Source: Datura wrightii
Lineage: Eukaryota; Streptophyta; Magnoliopsida; Solanales; Solanaceae
Length of the DNA: 64,000 bases
Assembly: GCA_035772735.1 (NCBI GenBank)
Contig: JASDFA010000010.1
Location: 180,113,501-180,177,500 of the forward strand
Direction of reading: 5' to 3'
In this document: positions 36,701 to 50,000 of the stretch, piece by piece
How positions within the stretch are numbered: position 1 is the first letter of the stretch
How the letters are laid out: every line of letters begins with the position of its first letter
The notes under the pieces: model-generated
Told to the model about the DNA's origin: nothing
The model's database searches: none
The model's input: the letters and a program-made list of their open reading frames with translations, nothing else
Made by a program: the position numbers and the translations under genes

Positions 36701-37477
36701 ATAAGAATACCAAAAAACCATTTGCCCACATGAAATTCTTTGTATCCATTTGTAATGGATCAAGTTCTTTTTGGAGGATTGCCAATACAATATTATGTTA
36801 ATTCTATGATCTTTTTCATGGAAAATCCATAAATAAAATATATAAGATTTTTGTAATGGCATTTTATTCAAATTGAAAGTTGGTATATAAGATTATTTTC
36901 ACTGATTATGTTTCTTTTCGTAAAAATCACGATAAATTTATTTACAAAAAAGTATTTATAAAGGTGACATTTTAGGCCAAGGAGTAAAATAGGGTCAAAA
37001 ATTTAGGAGTAACAAAAAGAACGGCTTGCGTAGGCTCATATAAGTCAGTCAGACATTTTCCATTAACAAATTATATTATGTATATAAAAAATTATATAAA
37101 ATATATATATTAAAATTTATTTTTATAACTATATTTATTAAATTTTAATGATGAAATTTCTAACTTCTAACAATACAGTGCAAATAATCCTGAAAATTCA
37201 ATCCGGAGGCTGCACATGGGTTCAGATCTTGAATATAAATGTCTCCTATTCCCGATTTCTCTTGTTCACGTTCCTTACTTTATTCTCTGGTTGACACGTT
37301 CATTATGTACTATTTTGTAATTTAATTTTAGTTATTTAATTTTAACTTTGTTAATGATACGAAGTTTATCAAAATAAAATAAATTGAATTTTTTAATTTT
37401 AAATAAAATATTTTTAAATTTAATAATTTTAAATACATTATATGAAAAAATTGAAATTAAAAAATTTAAATTCTTTT

Positions 37478-37514
<37 letters not shown>

Positions 37515-39151
37515 CAGAGTATAAATAAATTAAAACAAATAAATTTTTAAAAAAAGACTATTGTTGAATTTTTCTTTTGAATTGAGGATAAAACCACAAA
37601 TCAGTTTTGCGGTTTAATATCATTGTTATTTTTGTTTGTAGCACATATATTACATATATAAATATTTTATTCATCAATTTATAAATCTCAAATACTTTTT
37701 ATAATTTTCACAATTATTTATAATATGAAAATATCTAGCAGCATCCCTATTTATAATATACAAAATTTTACTTTAATTTAGAGCAAACAAAAAAAAAATC
37801 TATTTTTATATAAAATATTAAATTTTAAATATAACTTTAAATTATTTTTGCAACAATACAGTATATTTACGAGGATATTTGTGTCATCATCTGCTTGATA
37901 TCTTGGCAACTACCAGATATAATATTATGCAGCTGCCACAAGCCATGTGCTCTATGGTGCAATCTTTGGGATTCTTTGTATCCATTTGGTAATACATCAA
38001 GTTCCTTTGGAAGATTGCCATTACAATATTATTTTAATTATATAATTTTTGATTTTTGTAGCATCATTTTATTCAATTTAAAAGTAGATATGTGAGATTA
38101 TTTCCTTAATTCTTTCCCACAAAAGTAAAGAAAGAAATTCATGGAAGAAAATTTAATAAATTTTAATAATATTAACTCAAATAATATAATCGTGCTAATT
38201 AATTAAATACATGGTGTAAATAATAAACCTAAAATATAGTAGGGAAAAGAAATTACGATTCAAAACATATAAACTAAAATCTTGTTTCTATCTACTTGTA
38301 GGAGAAACATAAGATGCCAAAACTTTATGGTGTCAATTAAAATTTGCAATCAAAACACGATAAATTTAACTTCAAGGGGTAATACTATATATAGGATATA
38401 TCTTTTGCCATAAAAACCCAATGAATGAATCAAGTGAAAGTCAGTATGTTAAGGATAATGTTAATTGGTTGGGAATTTTTTTAATTTATCATATTGAAAG
38501 AGGCAAAGGGAGAATGAAAAATGCCAAGCTAGCTACCCTCTGGGTGACCATCAGATAAGACCTCCCTTGACTCTTAGGAGAGTTTGATACTCGAAATTGA
38601 GATAAATAAAAATATTTTATAATATTATTTTATTTTATATAAAATAATAATTTTATTATTTTAGATATAAATAATGAAGTAAGATAATATTAAAATTAAT
38701 AAATATTTAAATTAAATATGAAACAAAATAAATTTAATATTTTATTATAAATTTATTATTTTTATTTTACATATCAAATGACTTTCATAATAACAGAAAA
38801 ATTAAAGATAAGATTGAAATTAAATATATGGACACAGCAATAATAGTAGTCATCACTTAATTCAAGATATTCCATCTGCCTAAGATGAAATCATGGCTAT
38901 CATTGAACGTGCAAGATGCTTGAACACAAAATCATCTCCCTAGATTGCTTTCAGCATAAATCAAACATTATTGGAAAATTTTTGCTTAAATGATCATTTA
39001 ATACTTTTAAAATGTTAGTTCGTGAACTCAGAAACCTTTATACCTTCATAATTCTTTTTGAAAAACTTTAAGTAAATGAAGTGAGACATTACATATTCCG
39101 ACATTTTACAATCAGTAAGGATATTGATTAGTTTTATTTAATAATTAATTG
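33776..39151. other. Gene-free AT-rich region
   Basis: Contains repeat-like text only: a segment with AGCTTGACCAAACACTAATTG near 33955 typical of Solanaceae MITEs, a Stowaway-like 5' end (CTCCATCCGTTTC) at 35410 without a clear mate, an (AT)n tract at 37480-37513, and a direct duplication (36700-36910 with 37950-38105). Short ORFs have no recognisable domains. Confidence 0.55.
36700..38105. repeat. Pair of diverged direct repeats of about 180 bp
   Basis: 36716-36910 and about 37965-38105 share ATTCTTTGTATCCATTTG, GATCAAGTTC/CATCAAGTTC, GGATTGCCAATACAATATTA/AGATTGCCATTACAATATTA and the downstream CATTTTATTCAAATT/CATTTTATTCAATTT text, in the same order and orientation. The spacing is about 1.2 kb. 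Could be LTR-like ends of a decayed element or a segmental duplication. Confidence 0.6.
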
Positions 39152-39426
39152 CTCCCTCTGTTTTAAAATAAGTAATATTTTTAGTTTGAATATAAAATTA
39201 CTCATTTATAAAAAAAAAATATTTTTATTCATTTATTTTTAATAAATATTTTTAAAAAAATATAACTTTTAAATAATTTTTTTAATTATGTAAAATTCTC
39301 TCCATTTAAATAAGAGTAAAATTAGAAGAACATCATTAATGTATTTTTGATCATTTAAAACATCATTTATTTTAAAAACAAAAATAAAATGTTAAAACAC
39401 TATTTATTTTAAAACGGATGAAATAA
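39152..39426. mobile_element. Stowaway-like MITE, degraded
   Basis: The left end CTCCCTCTGTTTTAAAATA pairs with TATTTTAAAACGGATG at the right. The element lies about 250 bp upstream of the DUF642 start codon. Confidence 0.5.
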
Positions 39427-39670
39427 TGTATTCTTTTTTGTCTTTGTTCCTGTGAGCTAGCATGGGAAATGCACGTGCAATCTGTTGCTTCCTTGGACCA
39501 GCTACGAAAGAGCGATACGAAAGAGCGATATGATGGTGGCAGTCACCGTAAATTCCTTCAATATAAGGGGCATTTTCACAAACAAAAATTCATAAAAGCC
39601 AGTCGAGGCATTTGTGAATTTTCGTCCAACATATCCCCTCCTCCTCCTCTCTCTCTCTTTCTCATAATAT

Positions 39671-42600
39671 ATGAAAATGAAGAAAACAGCAATACTGAAT
39701 ATAGTGCTGCTCTTTGCTGCCATAAATGTCGTTTTATCTGTACAAGACGGTATGTTTTTACTAATTTTGTAACATGATAGCATGGATTTTTTCTTAATGT
39801 TTTTTTTTGTGTGTGTCAATAGTAGCTTTTGTATATAAGTTGTGGGATCTCTTCAAGAAGCCTAAGAGAACTTTTAAGTCTCAAGTTCAATTGTCATGTA
39901 TGATGTTTTAGTATTTCTTTTGAATCTCTTATATAAATTCCTGTTTCCGTCACAGTGTCTAACGTATTGTGACATGTAAATTAGTCGTTTGGATTTTAGA
40001 CATATAACATTGGAAGAAAAAATCTTAAGTCATTCATTCAGAACAATTTGAATTCAATTATGAATACACAGCTTCTTATGATTGATAATATGAGAAAGAA
40101 TACTATATGAAAATCATTGAGATACCAAACTTTATTCCCATTTGTTGGGATTGGTGGTGAAATTAAATAGCCATGAACCGTCCTACGTAGAAAGCAATTA
40201 ATGCTAGCAAGATACAGTAGTAGATGCAGGGGTTGTATATCTTCGTACGAGATTTTTGGGTATTATTTTCATGAAGTAGTTTCAGCTTTTAGCACATGAA
40301 ATCTTTATGGCCATTGGAGCAATAACTGCTTCGGACTTTGGGAATTGGAATAATATATACTTTCACCGTTCACTTTTACTCTGCGTTTCAAAATAAGTTG
40401 TGTTTTTAATTTAAACACATTTTTTAAAAAAATTATTCATTCCTAAAAAATAAAATTTATTTTTATCAACTTATCCTTAATAAATATCTTTAAAAAATAT
40501 AACTCTTTAATATTTTTTTATAAATTTAAAAAAACATCATTAATAAATATCATATATTTTAAAATAAAATTAAGAGGTCAAAATACACTTATTTTATAAC
40601 CGAGGTAGTACTAGTTTACCATAGACTATGCAATTCCTTGTAAGAAAATAATAATTCAATAGTATTTTGAGTAAATAATATAAGTATTAAGTTTGTATTT
40701 TTAGTTTGGACCTTAAAATATTTATTCATTCTTAAAAAGTATTATTTCACTAATTTAAAAATTCAACTAACCAAATAAGAATAAATTAATAAAAAAATAA
40801 TTAATAGTTTCTTTAATGATATAAAATACTACTTAATTTTGAATGAAAATGAAAAGATAAAAAAACATGAACCATGCTTAATATGGATATGATGGAACAA
40901 TTATTACAGTCTACATAGTTAAACGGTCAATATCATACGGCATTTATCTTATTTTCGGACAAGGGACTGAAAACGACCGACTTTATTTTCCCTAAGGTTT
41001 TAACCTTGGGTTCATATGGTATCAAATTAATCAAATATTCAAGGACATCAAAGGTAATTTTTAGTATCAGTCTTTGTCACACTAATAAACATTTTATAGA
41101 ATCACATATATAGCCTCTTTATTTTTCCAGAAATTTAGTAGTAGAACAATCAATTCTATCTCCATTATAGCATAGGCATCACTCAACAATTTCCTAAATT
41201 ACATCCTGAATGTGTAATTACCCATTTCCTCCTGTTTCTTCATCACCCTTTTTTATTTTTACCACGTGTCACCTCTCATTTGGGTGTTCATAATTTGACT
41301 AAAACTCAATTCAAACCGATTAAATAAATTGATAGTTTCTGAATTTGATTTGATTTTACATTATAAAAAACAGATAATGTTTGATTTGGTTTTATTATAC
41401 TAAAACAAATCGCAGAAAAAATTGAACCGAACTGACAAATTATATGCACAATTTTTATTATTATATACATATACATTATATTAATTTTTATAAGTAATTT
41501 CAATTATTTTTTCATTAAAATTTCTTTTTATCTCAAACTTTACACATTAGACCCATTTCTTAAAAGAAATACATTGAATCCAAATTCATTTATTTAAGAA
41601 ACGGCTATGAAATTTACCTTTTGAAAATTATATTTCTTATAAACTTTATTCACTTGATTCAAATTCGTAGATATTCAGTCATTTTCTTAATAATCCAAGA
41701 AAATTATAGCTTCTATAATTCTTTTTTTTTTTTTAAATCTTTTCTAATTATAGGGGAGGGGGGGAGAGAAAAAATCACTAGATTTCTTAAAAATCGAAAA
41801 ATCAAATCAAGCCGACAATAACTAAACCAATGAATATATATATTTAAATTAATTTGATTTTAATTTTAACCAAAAATTAACCTAAACCTACTCATGGAAA
41901 CCCCCACCTCTCATATTTAATTGGATGATCCAGCTTTGCCAGTTGCCACAGATCTCCCGACACCAAGTTGTCACATCATATTCACTGACCCCACATCTGA
42001 TTTCTTCTACTAAAATAGTAGGAGTAAGTGATAGGCAGTGCCCAATACCGCAAAAACGTAGCTGGTGAGTTACTAATCTTGGCTTGTTCCTCATGCAAGC
42101 CATGTTACATGAAGTTATTAAGGAACAAAAAAGAGCAACACAAAAGAACCTAATTAATGCACTGGTCTTTACTTTGTTCACGTGATTAGTGAAACACTAC
42201 ATGTGATGATCCGATGGCAATTGGCAACCAACATGAACATTCCCTTTAGAATAAAACTTGAATAAATTAATTTGTCTTAGTACATAGCTAGCTTATTCTT
42301 CATCAGGCATGCGGTTAGTCAGAGCAGTAATAGATCTCATAATGCTTCGAAGCTTACGATTTCATGTCCAATAACCTAGATTCCCTTCAAGTTCAAGCAA
42401 GGTCTGCTTGATATGTTAAAGAACATTTGATGATAGAATCCAAATTATATACACAGCATTTTATATAATTGTAGTTTTACCTGCCGTAATAGGTCACTTA
42501 CCATGTTTTGTAAGTTATAAATCCACAATTAATTGTTATTGGCTTTTAATAACCTGATAGTGTACTTATATTATCTATGTATATTAGTTATAACTTTAAC

Positions 42601-43802
42601 TATAACCTGGTTATATATGTAACTTTTCTACCTTGTGGTTGATCAGGATTATTGCCTAATGGAAACTTCGAGCAAGGTCCAAAAGCATCACAAATGAAGG
42701 GCACAAAAGTGACAGACCCTCACGCAATACCCCACTGGGAAATATCAGGCTATGTAGAATACATTAAAGCAGGTCAAACACAAGGTGACATGCTGCTTCC
42801 AGTGCCTGAAGGAGCTTTTGCTGTTAGGCTTGGGGAAGACGCTTCCATCAAGACCAGAGTCACGAATGTCACTAATGGAACTTTCTACTCTCTGTCTTTC
42901 AACTTTGCTAGGACTTGTGCTCAAGAAGAGAAACTCAATGTGTCGGTGTCACCTAATACTGAACCTAATGACTGGGGAATGCTCCCTATGCAGACCATGT
43001 ATAGTAGTGATGGTTGGGACTCCTATTCATGGGGTTTCTTGGCCCAAGCTAATGAGATTGAAATCATGTTACACAATCCAGCAGTTGAGAAGGACCCAGC
43101 TTGTGGTCCACTCATTGATTTCATTGCTCTCAAGGCTTTGAAAACCCCACATAGACCAAAAGGTAACCCCCCCTCTCTTGTCCATGTGCATTCAAATGGG
43201 CAGGCCACGTGAAAATTTTATACTATGCCTGTCTAAAAGTTTAACTTTAAATTCCAATGCATAAACTGAAAGCAGGCAACATGTTGAAGAATGGAAACTT
43301 TGAAGAGGGTCCATATATCTTCCCCAACACAAGCTGGGGTGTTCTAATTCCACCAAACATTGAGGATGATCACTCACCATTGCCCGGATGGATGATCGAA
43401 TCACTCAAGGCAGTAAAATACATTGATGCTGAACACTTCACCGTGCCAGAGGGCAAGCGCGCCATTGAGCTTGTGGCTGGAAGAGAAAGCGCAATAGCAC
43501 AAATAGTGAGGACTCGGAAGGGAAAAGTCTACGACCTTATGTTCTCAGTTGGAGATGCGAGCAATTCATGCCAAGGGTCTATGCTTATAGAGGCATTTGC
43601 TGGAAAGATCACTTTGCGAGTCCCCTATGAATCCACAGGTAATGGAGGATTCAAACGGGCCAAGCTTCGGTTCACAGCAGTTACCCAGCGCACCAGGGTC
43701 AGGTTCTTGAGCACATACTACCACATGAAGAGCGATCACTCTGGCTCCTTGTGTGGTCCCGTGGTTGATGATGTGAGATTAGTTGGAGTTCGCCATCCAT
43801 AA
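39671..43802 (+). CDS. Secreted DUF642 cell-wall protein (BIIDXI-like family)
   Basis: Three exons (39671-39749, 42647-43162, 43276-43802) encode 373 residues, with GT-AG introns. Exon 1 encodes a signal peptide (MKMKKTAILNIVLLFAAINV, cleavage probably near residue 24). Two tandem DUF642 domains follow, opening with LPNGNFEQGP (residue about 29) and MLKNGNFEEGPYIFPN (about 201). Other family marks are PVPEGAFAVRLGED, FNFARTCAQ, CGPLIDFIALKAL, VPEGKRAIELVAGRE and the C-terminal CGPVVDDVRLVGVRHP. Exon 1 (signal peptide) is separated from the domain exons by a 2.9-kb intron holding a MITE at 40379-40608. DUF642 proteins are plant-specific apoplastic proteins with galactose-binding-like folds. 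Arabidopsis BIIDXI interacts with pectin methylesterase, so a role in wall remodelling is likely by family. The second ATG (codon 3) could also serve as start. Confidence 0.93.
40379..40608. mobile_element. Stowaway-like MITE in intron 1 of the DUF642 gene
   Basis: The ends CTCTGCGTTTCAAAATAAG and TTATTTTATAACCGAGGTAG form an imperfect terminal inverted repeat, flanked by TA at 40377-40378 and 40609-40610. The internal sequence is AT-rich without an ORF. Confidence 0.65.
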
Positions 43803-44389
43803 GTTCCATAGATCAATTAATTACTAGTAATATAGAAGCTTTGATGGTTATTACTTAATTCGCATCGCCTTTTCTTTCTTCTTACACCGTTGCTTATGTG
43901 AGGGAATGAGTTACTATTCCATGTAATGTTATTATAGCAGAGATGATCCTTTCTCCGTGTTGCAAAAGAAATTAGAGGGTTTAAATCATTTAGTCCTCGG
44001 TGTCATATCTTACATGTACCTACAACATTTCAAGAAATCAAATAAAATTACCTTCATGAATCCGCTCATTTGCTGTCAATATTCAATTAGATGAATCCAA
44101 ACTCTATCTTTTCTTTATTTTTGATATATAGGTAATCCAAACTCTTAGACTCCGAAGAAGAGATAAATCTAAACAAATCATTGCCACACATACTTAACAA
44201 GGTACGGTTAAAAATTTAAGGAGCACACACATGTTTTTTTACTCTTTATCCATTCTAAGTTGTTAATCTAGTCTGATAATGCAATTTAACTCCAATTTCT
44301 TTTCTTATTGATTTGTTCACTCATCTGAAACTGAAACTCACTTGCTCTGGTCCAAAATTCACTAAGAGAGGGAAATTGAAGGTTTTCTT
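43803..44389. other. 3' flank of the DUF642 gene
   Basis: No gene recognised. AATAAAATT near 44041 could serve as a poly(A) signal for the DUF642 transcript but is about 240 bp past the stop codon. Confidence 0.4.
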
Positions 44390-46165
44390 TCTTCTTTCTT
44401 CTTAAAGGTTTCTTAGTCATAAGACATAGATCAGGAGGATAGGCTCCTCCATTATTGAAGACAAAACCTGCTTCATTAGCATACGGCTGTGGAAATCGAT
44501 CACTCAGTTTTCCGGGTCGAGTGAACATCTAACCTTCTTCATTAGGCTCATCGATCACCTCAATTTCTGCCTCCATGGCCTTAGATTCTTCCTCAATTCC
44601 TCAATGTATGTCATTCCAACTAGATCACAATAGATATTAGTGACATCTAGTGGCAAGATCCACATGCTTGGTCACCTTGACGCATCCTAGCACCACTTAC
44701 GGAGCTCCATTTAACTTAAAACAAATCATTGATATTTCTTTATATAGATTGTCTAGAAAAGGTTAAGCAGTATGCATGGTAACTAAACTTAGTTTTATGT
44801 AAATATATTGGTCTATGGGAAATAATGCTAAAAGACAAACACACCATTATTTTCATTTCAGGAACTGATTGCTGAAGAGCAAGCTCAACCAGATCTCGCT
44901 AAATATTAATAATGTCACGTCAGAAGTCTCCAACAAGCATTATCACATAGCAGCACACAATTTACTTAGGAAACATGGTCATAAAAACTGAGAATACCTT
45001 CGTGAGGTCAGGGATAGCTGGACCTTCTTCGGGCTTGCCAGAATAAGCAATGGTTGTAAAGCTACAGAGCGCAAGGACTCCAGCACCTATAACTGCAACT
45101 GCCAAGAAAGACTTTAAGCCCAGTAGAACCAACATCCAAGCATGGATGGATGTTCATGTGCTGTAACAAATCACAGAACAATCTAGTTGGGCCATATATA
45201 TTTCTATAGCAATATGATTTGCAAAGCAGCGATGCCAATGTAAAGAACAACAATGTCACTACCTAAGCAGAAACTAGCACAATCCCGCAGCTTCAAGTGA
45301 TGAATGGAATGTACACTCTCTCCATATTAGCAACAGAATACCACTTTCTCTTCTTGACATGATACTCCTCCTTCGAAATATAAAGGGATTACTCAAATTT
45401 TGAATTTGAAAAAGGAAAGATATCTCTCATTCAACTTTCAAACTATGCTTTTGATATATGCATCCCAGTACTAATCCAAGGAAGGAGGATATTCAAAAAA
45501 GGATTCCCACCATTTCATTCTTAGCAAGGGAATGGAAAATTTTGGATTTATCTAGTTAGAATGGATTGTTAAAAATCTTTGTAGGCACAGGTTCAAAGAA
45601 AAATTCAACAATATACATATGTTAATGCTTGTAGAAAAAGGCAATCCTAATTTATAAAATTTAATGACTCTGAACCAGAACAATATAGTGCTAGTTTTCA
45701 TATGATTTAGACACTCAAGCATTATTCCCTCATTAAAAAGAAAAATATAACAAACAATTGATTAAAATCGATTACTACAACAACAATTACATCTCAACAT
45801 AAAACTAGTTGAATCAGCTATTCGAAACTTCAATATGCATTTAGCCTATTGCTGTATTCAATATGTTTGAAGTTGTTTAGTTAGCAAAATAACTGAAGAC
45901 GAACACCGATCGGAAAAAATTAATGAAATGCAACAATACATTCTAGACCAGAAGCAAAAATCAACAGGGATTATAAGCTAAACCTCCGAGACATGGAAAC
46001 AGACTACTTTTGCAAAGCTGCAATTTCGAGAATCACCGAATTTTTCTTTTAAAAAAAAATAGAAAACTTGAAAGGTCAGTGTACCATGTTCAAAAGGTAG
46101 AAGTCCTCTCTCCGGTATGCTGCTCCGGCAACTACAGAATTGATCCTTCCAAATCCTAAATTGAA
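44390..46165 (-). pseudogene. CYC1: Cytochrome c1 (mitochondrial complex III) pseudogene, introns retained
   Basis: Fragments of plant cytochrome c1 lie in order on the minus strand. A presequence part GFGRINSVVAGAAYRRED is near 46160-46090. The transmembrane/presequence part LKSFLAVAVIGAGVLALCSF is near 45110-45020. SYP*PHEGILSFYDHVS is near 45030-44975. The haem site CGSCH is at 44664-44650, followed by *MSLIS and a shifted DLVGMTYIEE. A last block FTRPGKLSDRFPQPYANEAG...NGGAYPPDLCLMTK is at about 44525-44410. Damage includes a stop in place of the Trp after SYP, a stop just after CxxCH, frameshifts, a stop before MFTRPG, and loss of everything after LMTK. Acceptor-like TTTGTTACAG at about 45163 and spacing between blocks show that introns remain, so it is a decayed genomic duplicate and not a processed copy. 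Function is lost. Confidence 0.85.
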
Positions 46166-46489
46166 AAATAAAATCTAAGCATTCAAGTTTTGCCCAAAGA
46201 ATGACACTGAAGTGAAACCAGGACTCTCAATTCAGATTCGGATATTTTAATAACCCGCGAATTCCATTATCTTGGGCCGAGGTTCTACACTTGGTCCAAT
46301 TAGAGGTGCAAAGTTCTTACATCATGACATGCCCAGCGAATGTATTAAATATAATTGATATTTTTATAATTAAATAAATATAATTTTAACTGTAATTTTT
46401 TTAACTCCCTGCAAAAATTAAGAGTTATATAGAATACCATAAAAATAATTATTCTATATTTTTAACTTTAACTGCAATTGTAAAAATAT

Positions 46490-47030
46490 TGCATCATGAA
46501 TAAATACATATGTATACGTGAAGAAAAATCTACATATAATTAATATATATATTTAGATTATGTATATTGTTATAATTTGATCATAAATATATATTGTTTA
46601 TGTTAGGAATGTATACATAATGTGTGACACACACACACACACACACATAAAGAGAGAGAGCGGGGCTCTCATAAGTTAGCAATATATATACATCGGATCA
46701 ATAATACAATCATATATTTTTAGTATACACAAAAAATTACTTCATATTACGGCGTTTTCTTAGGCGATAATTTAGGATTTAAGATTTCAATCTCTAATTT
46801 AAATAGTATATATAAGAAATTTTAACTGTATTTATACAAAAAAAATTACGTATGTATACATGAGAAAAATGCAACATATAGTTAATATATGTATTTAGAT
46901 GATGTATATTGTTATAATTATATTCTAAATATACATTATTTTTTGTGTTAGGGTTTGTATACATAATATGTGTTGTGTATATATATATATTTTTAGTATG
47001 CATAAAAATTACTACATATTTATCTAAAAT
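46490..47030. repeat. Tandem-like duplication of about 250 bp
   Basis: 46490-46735 and 46835-47030 share, in order, ATGTATACxTGA, the TTAATATATxTATTTAGATxATGTATATTG phrase, GTTAGGxxTGTATACATAAT and TTTTTAGTATxCA. The first copy contains the CA repeat; the second has TGTGTTGTG at that place. Confidence 0.7.
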
Positions 47031-50000
47031 TAAGTCTCAGAGTTCTAATAGAGAATTTTTGGGAAGAAGAAAGGTAAAGAATATTTCTAAAAGATGAAGG
47101 AGAGAGAATGAAAAATAATCGTGGTGAATAAAGACACCTAAAAATATTTTCAATTTTACTCAACTTTTTGAGATAATTATATTTTATTGCTGAAAAATTT
47201 CCTAATGCAATATTAAAAAAAGATAAAATAACTATCAATTTCCAATAAAAAGTTAAAAAAAATTATTTTTTTATATAAAATTGCTTCACTTTTTACTCAA
47301 CTTTCGAGGACATTAAATGCCATAATTTTTTGCCCAATAATTATAAAAAGATTATATGTCAATTGATTAAAAGTGGGCTATTTTATGCCAATTTAAGAAA
47401 TAAGTTAGCATATTGTGTCGATTTTTCATGTCGAACTTGTTCAAGTTTGGGTTGATAATTGACTCACTTATTTATTAACTCAGCCATTAAAATTTAATTT
47501 TTTACAACACACAAAAGTTCATGCTACATTTTTTAATAATTATATTAAAAGTGAAAAAAATATTTACAAAAATACAAGATTTGTTACATCATAAATGGAC
47601 ATATTAATAGTGTTGATCCTAATTTTTTATCAATCAACAAAGAGATAGAGGTTGAATTCAACGACAACACTATAGTTTAAGAATGCAACAATCACTTTTC
47701 CACTGTTATCTTTTCAAACAATTTTATTTCAGTTTGAAGATGCAACATAATTTTTCGATGGAATATTTTTTGGTGATTTTTTTAGATTTGATCAACTAAT
47801 CCAACATTCAATATATGTGAAAAATGTGAAGACCCTTAAAAATGCTTATTGAACTCTTTTTTACTTCACAATAGACAAAATTATCATTTACTATTTTAAA
47901 AAAAAATTATTATTACAAAAATAATTTAATAATATTTTAGAGTCTATTCTCTATTACGTTATTATAAACAGTTAATTTTAAAATTTTTATAATTTTAGTA
48001 AACAAGGAAATTGAAAGAGAATAACAGGAAAACTACAATTAATTAATGAATGGTGCAGTTAAGACTTCTTTTAGGTTAGAGCTATTAACATATTAGGATA
48101 ATTAAAAGTATTTTAGTAGAATAAGCGTAAAAGAATTTATAATAGATAAAATTGTTTCTTATTATTTTCCTTAAATGGTTGTTATTTAATTATTATTATT
48201 ATTATAATATTTAAAATTTTAAAATTAATTAAAATATATCTATTAAATTAAATAAGATGTAAGAAATTTTAATATTTATTATTTTAAAATAGATTAAAAT
48301 ATTATTTTTTATATTTTTTCTTATTTGAACTATATTAAAAGTCCAGCCATTTAAAATTTTAAAATCAATTACAATTTTGTTAACCTAGCAATCCTTTCTT
48401 TATTATACTAACTAATTATCTATCAAAAAATTTTAACTCATGTACGATAAAATAAATTAAAGGGTAAAATAAAAATTTTAAAATTATGTTGTAACTAAAT
48501 ATTTAAAGTACGAAGTTTCATAGCAAACTATCATTCACTTTTTTATCCTTATAAAAATAGAACACAATTCATAAATGATTTTGCTTAAAAAATATATGTT
48601 CTATTCTACTATACAACTTTGTATTACAATGCATCTTCGTAATGATAATGTTTATATCAAATGTTAATATGTTAATAATGTAGTAATACAATTTTTTTAA
48701 TAATTAACATAAAATATACATATAATACATGCATTTGAGTGCTCGTGAAAAAATAAACGATTTTTCACCTTTCAATCAAACATTACTTCTGCAATATTTT
48801 TGTTCATTGGAACAAGTTTTAGAATAATCTGAGGAAAGAACTAGTGGATTGGACAAATTCTCAAACATAATCATTTATTAATTTAAATTTTAAATTTTCT
48901 TTCTAAATTCTTATATTGTATAAGATATAATTTTTCCACTTATTTTCCGCTGAACTTATTTACTAGGAAAATGCATGGTGGGAAACAGTTTTCCACTAAA
49001 ATAGTGTGAAATTTCATGATTTTTTTATGTAAAATACTATTATTTTTTTTTCTTTTCCCCCTGATAATCAATGGGATAGTCACTTAACATTTTTCAGTGA
49101 AAAATCAGTGAGAAAATGATAATTTTTAAGTAGTGATGTGCGACACACGTACACTAAGAATAGTACAGATAATATGAAATACTACATATAATTGAGTCAT
49201 TACCATCTTACAGTAACTAGGTACTATATACGAGATTTGTTAGTTAATTAACAAAAATCATATATGCTACGCGAATGAAAATATTGAATAAAGTCAGTAA
49301 ACGGAGATTCAACAATTCTATTTCTAAAGTGAAGCAAATTATGCGGGGCAATTTAGTGCGAGGCGGGTTGAAAATAGAAAATTATGCCATGCGGGGTGAA
49401 TTGAAATTTTTGCGGGTTTACGGGGGGTTTGCCCTATAGTGTTTGCCATCCCTAAGATTAATATAATTTATCTGGTCTCTTTATATGGTTTTGAGCAATT
49501 TTTCTCTCACGAGTTAATTTTAAGGGTTGACTTATACTCAAAATTTATTTATTTACATGATATCAAAGCTAGACTCATCCCAATTCATTGTTTATTAATG
49601 TCCACTCTCTCCGCCCCCACTTATATGATCTTGCACAATACTCTTCTCATTAATTAATTTTTAAAGTAAAGTTAAGATCAAAATATATACTTTTAAATTA
49701 TTTATTATTATTTTAAAAAGAAAATAGTCTAAATGCAAAGTCAAAAACACTCTTTAATCTTATAATGTAATTTCTTTTTTATAATTTATCTCATATTGTA
49801 CTTGAAGCATAGAATTGCAATTTTTATGAGAGAAAAGGTCATTTTTATCAATAAAGTATCCAGCATTGATAGGTTAGCTCAAAACCGATGGAAAGTACAC
49901 AAAAAAATATACAAAGTCCAGAGAGAAATAAAAGGAATATTCAGAATTACGGAACAAGAAAGAAGCAAATAGGAACAAAATACTGTTGGCAAATCGTCAA

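Noticed and set aside
43023..43208. Antisense and alternative-frame ORFs over DUF642 exon 2
   Set aside because: They are shadows of the true frame, which carries the conserved DUF642 motifs and correct splice sites.
42647..43802. Two separate DUF642 genes
   Set aside because: The two domains are joined by a short 113-bp GT-AG intron in matching phase, and the second has no signal peptide of its own.
45062..45259. Minus-strand ORF at the pseudogene as a separate small gene
   Set aside because: It overlaps the cytochrome c1 presequence block in a shifted frame; the recognisable residues are in another frame broken by lesions.
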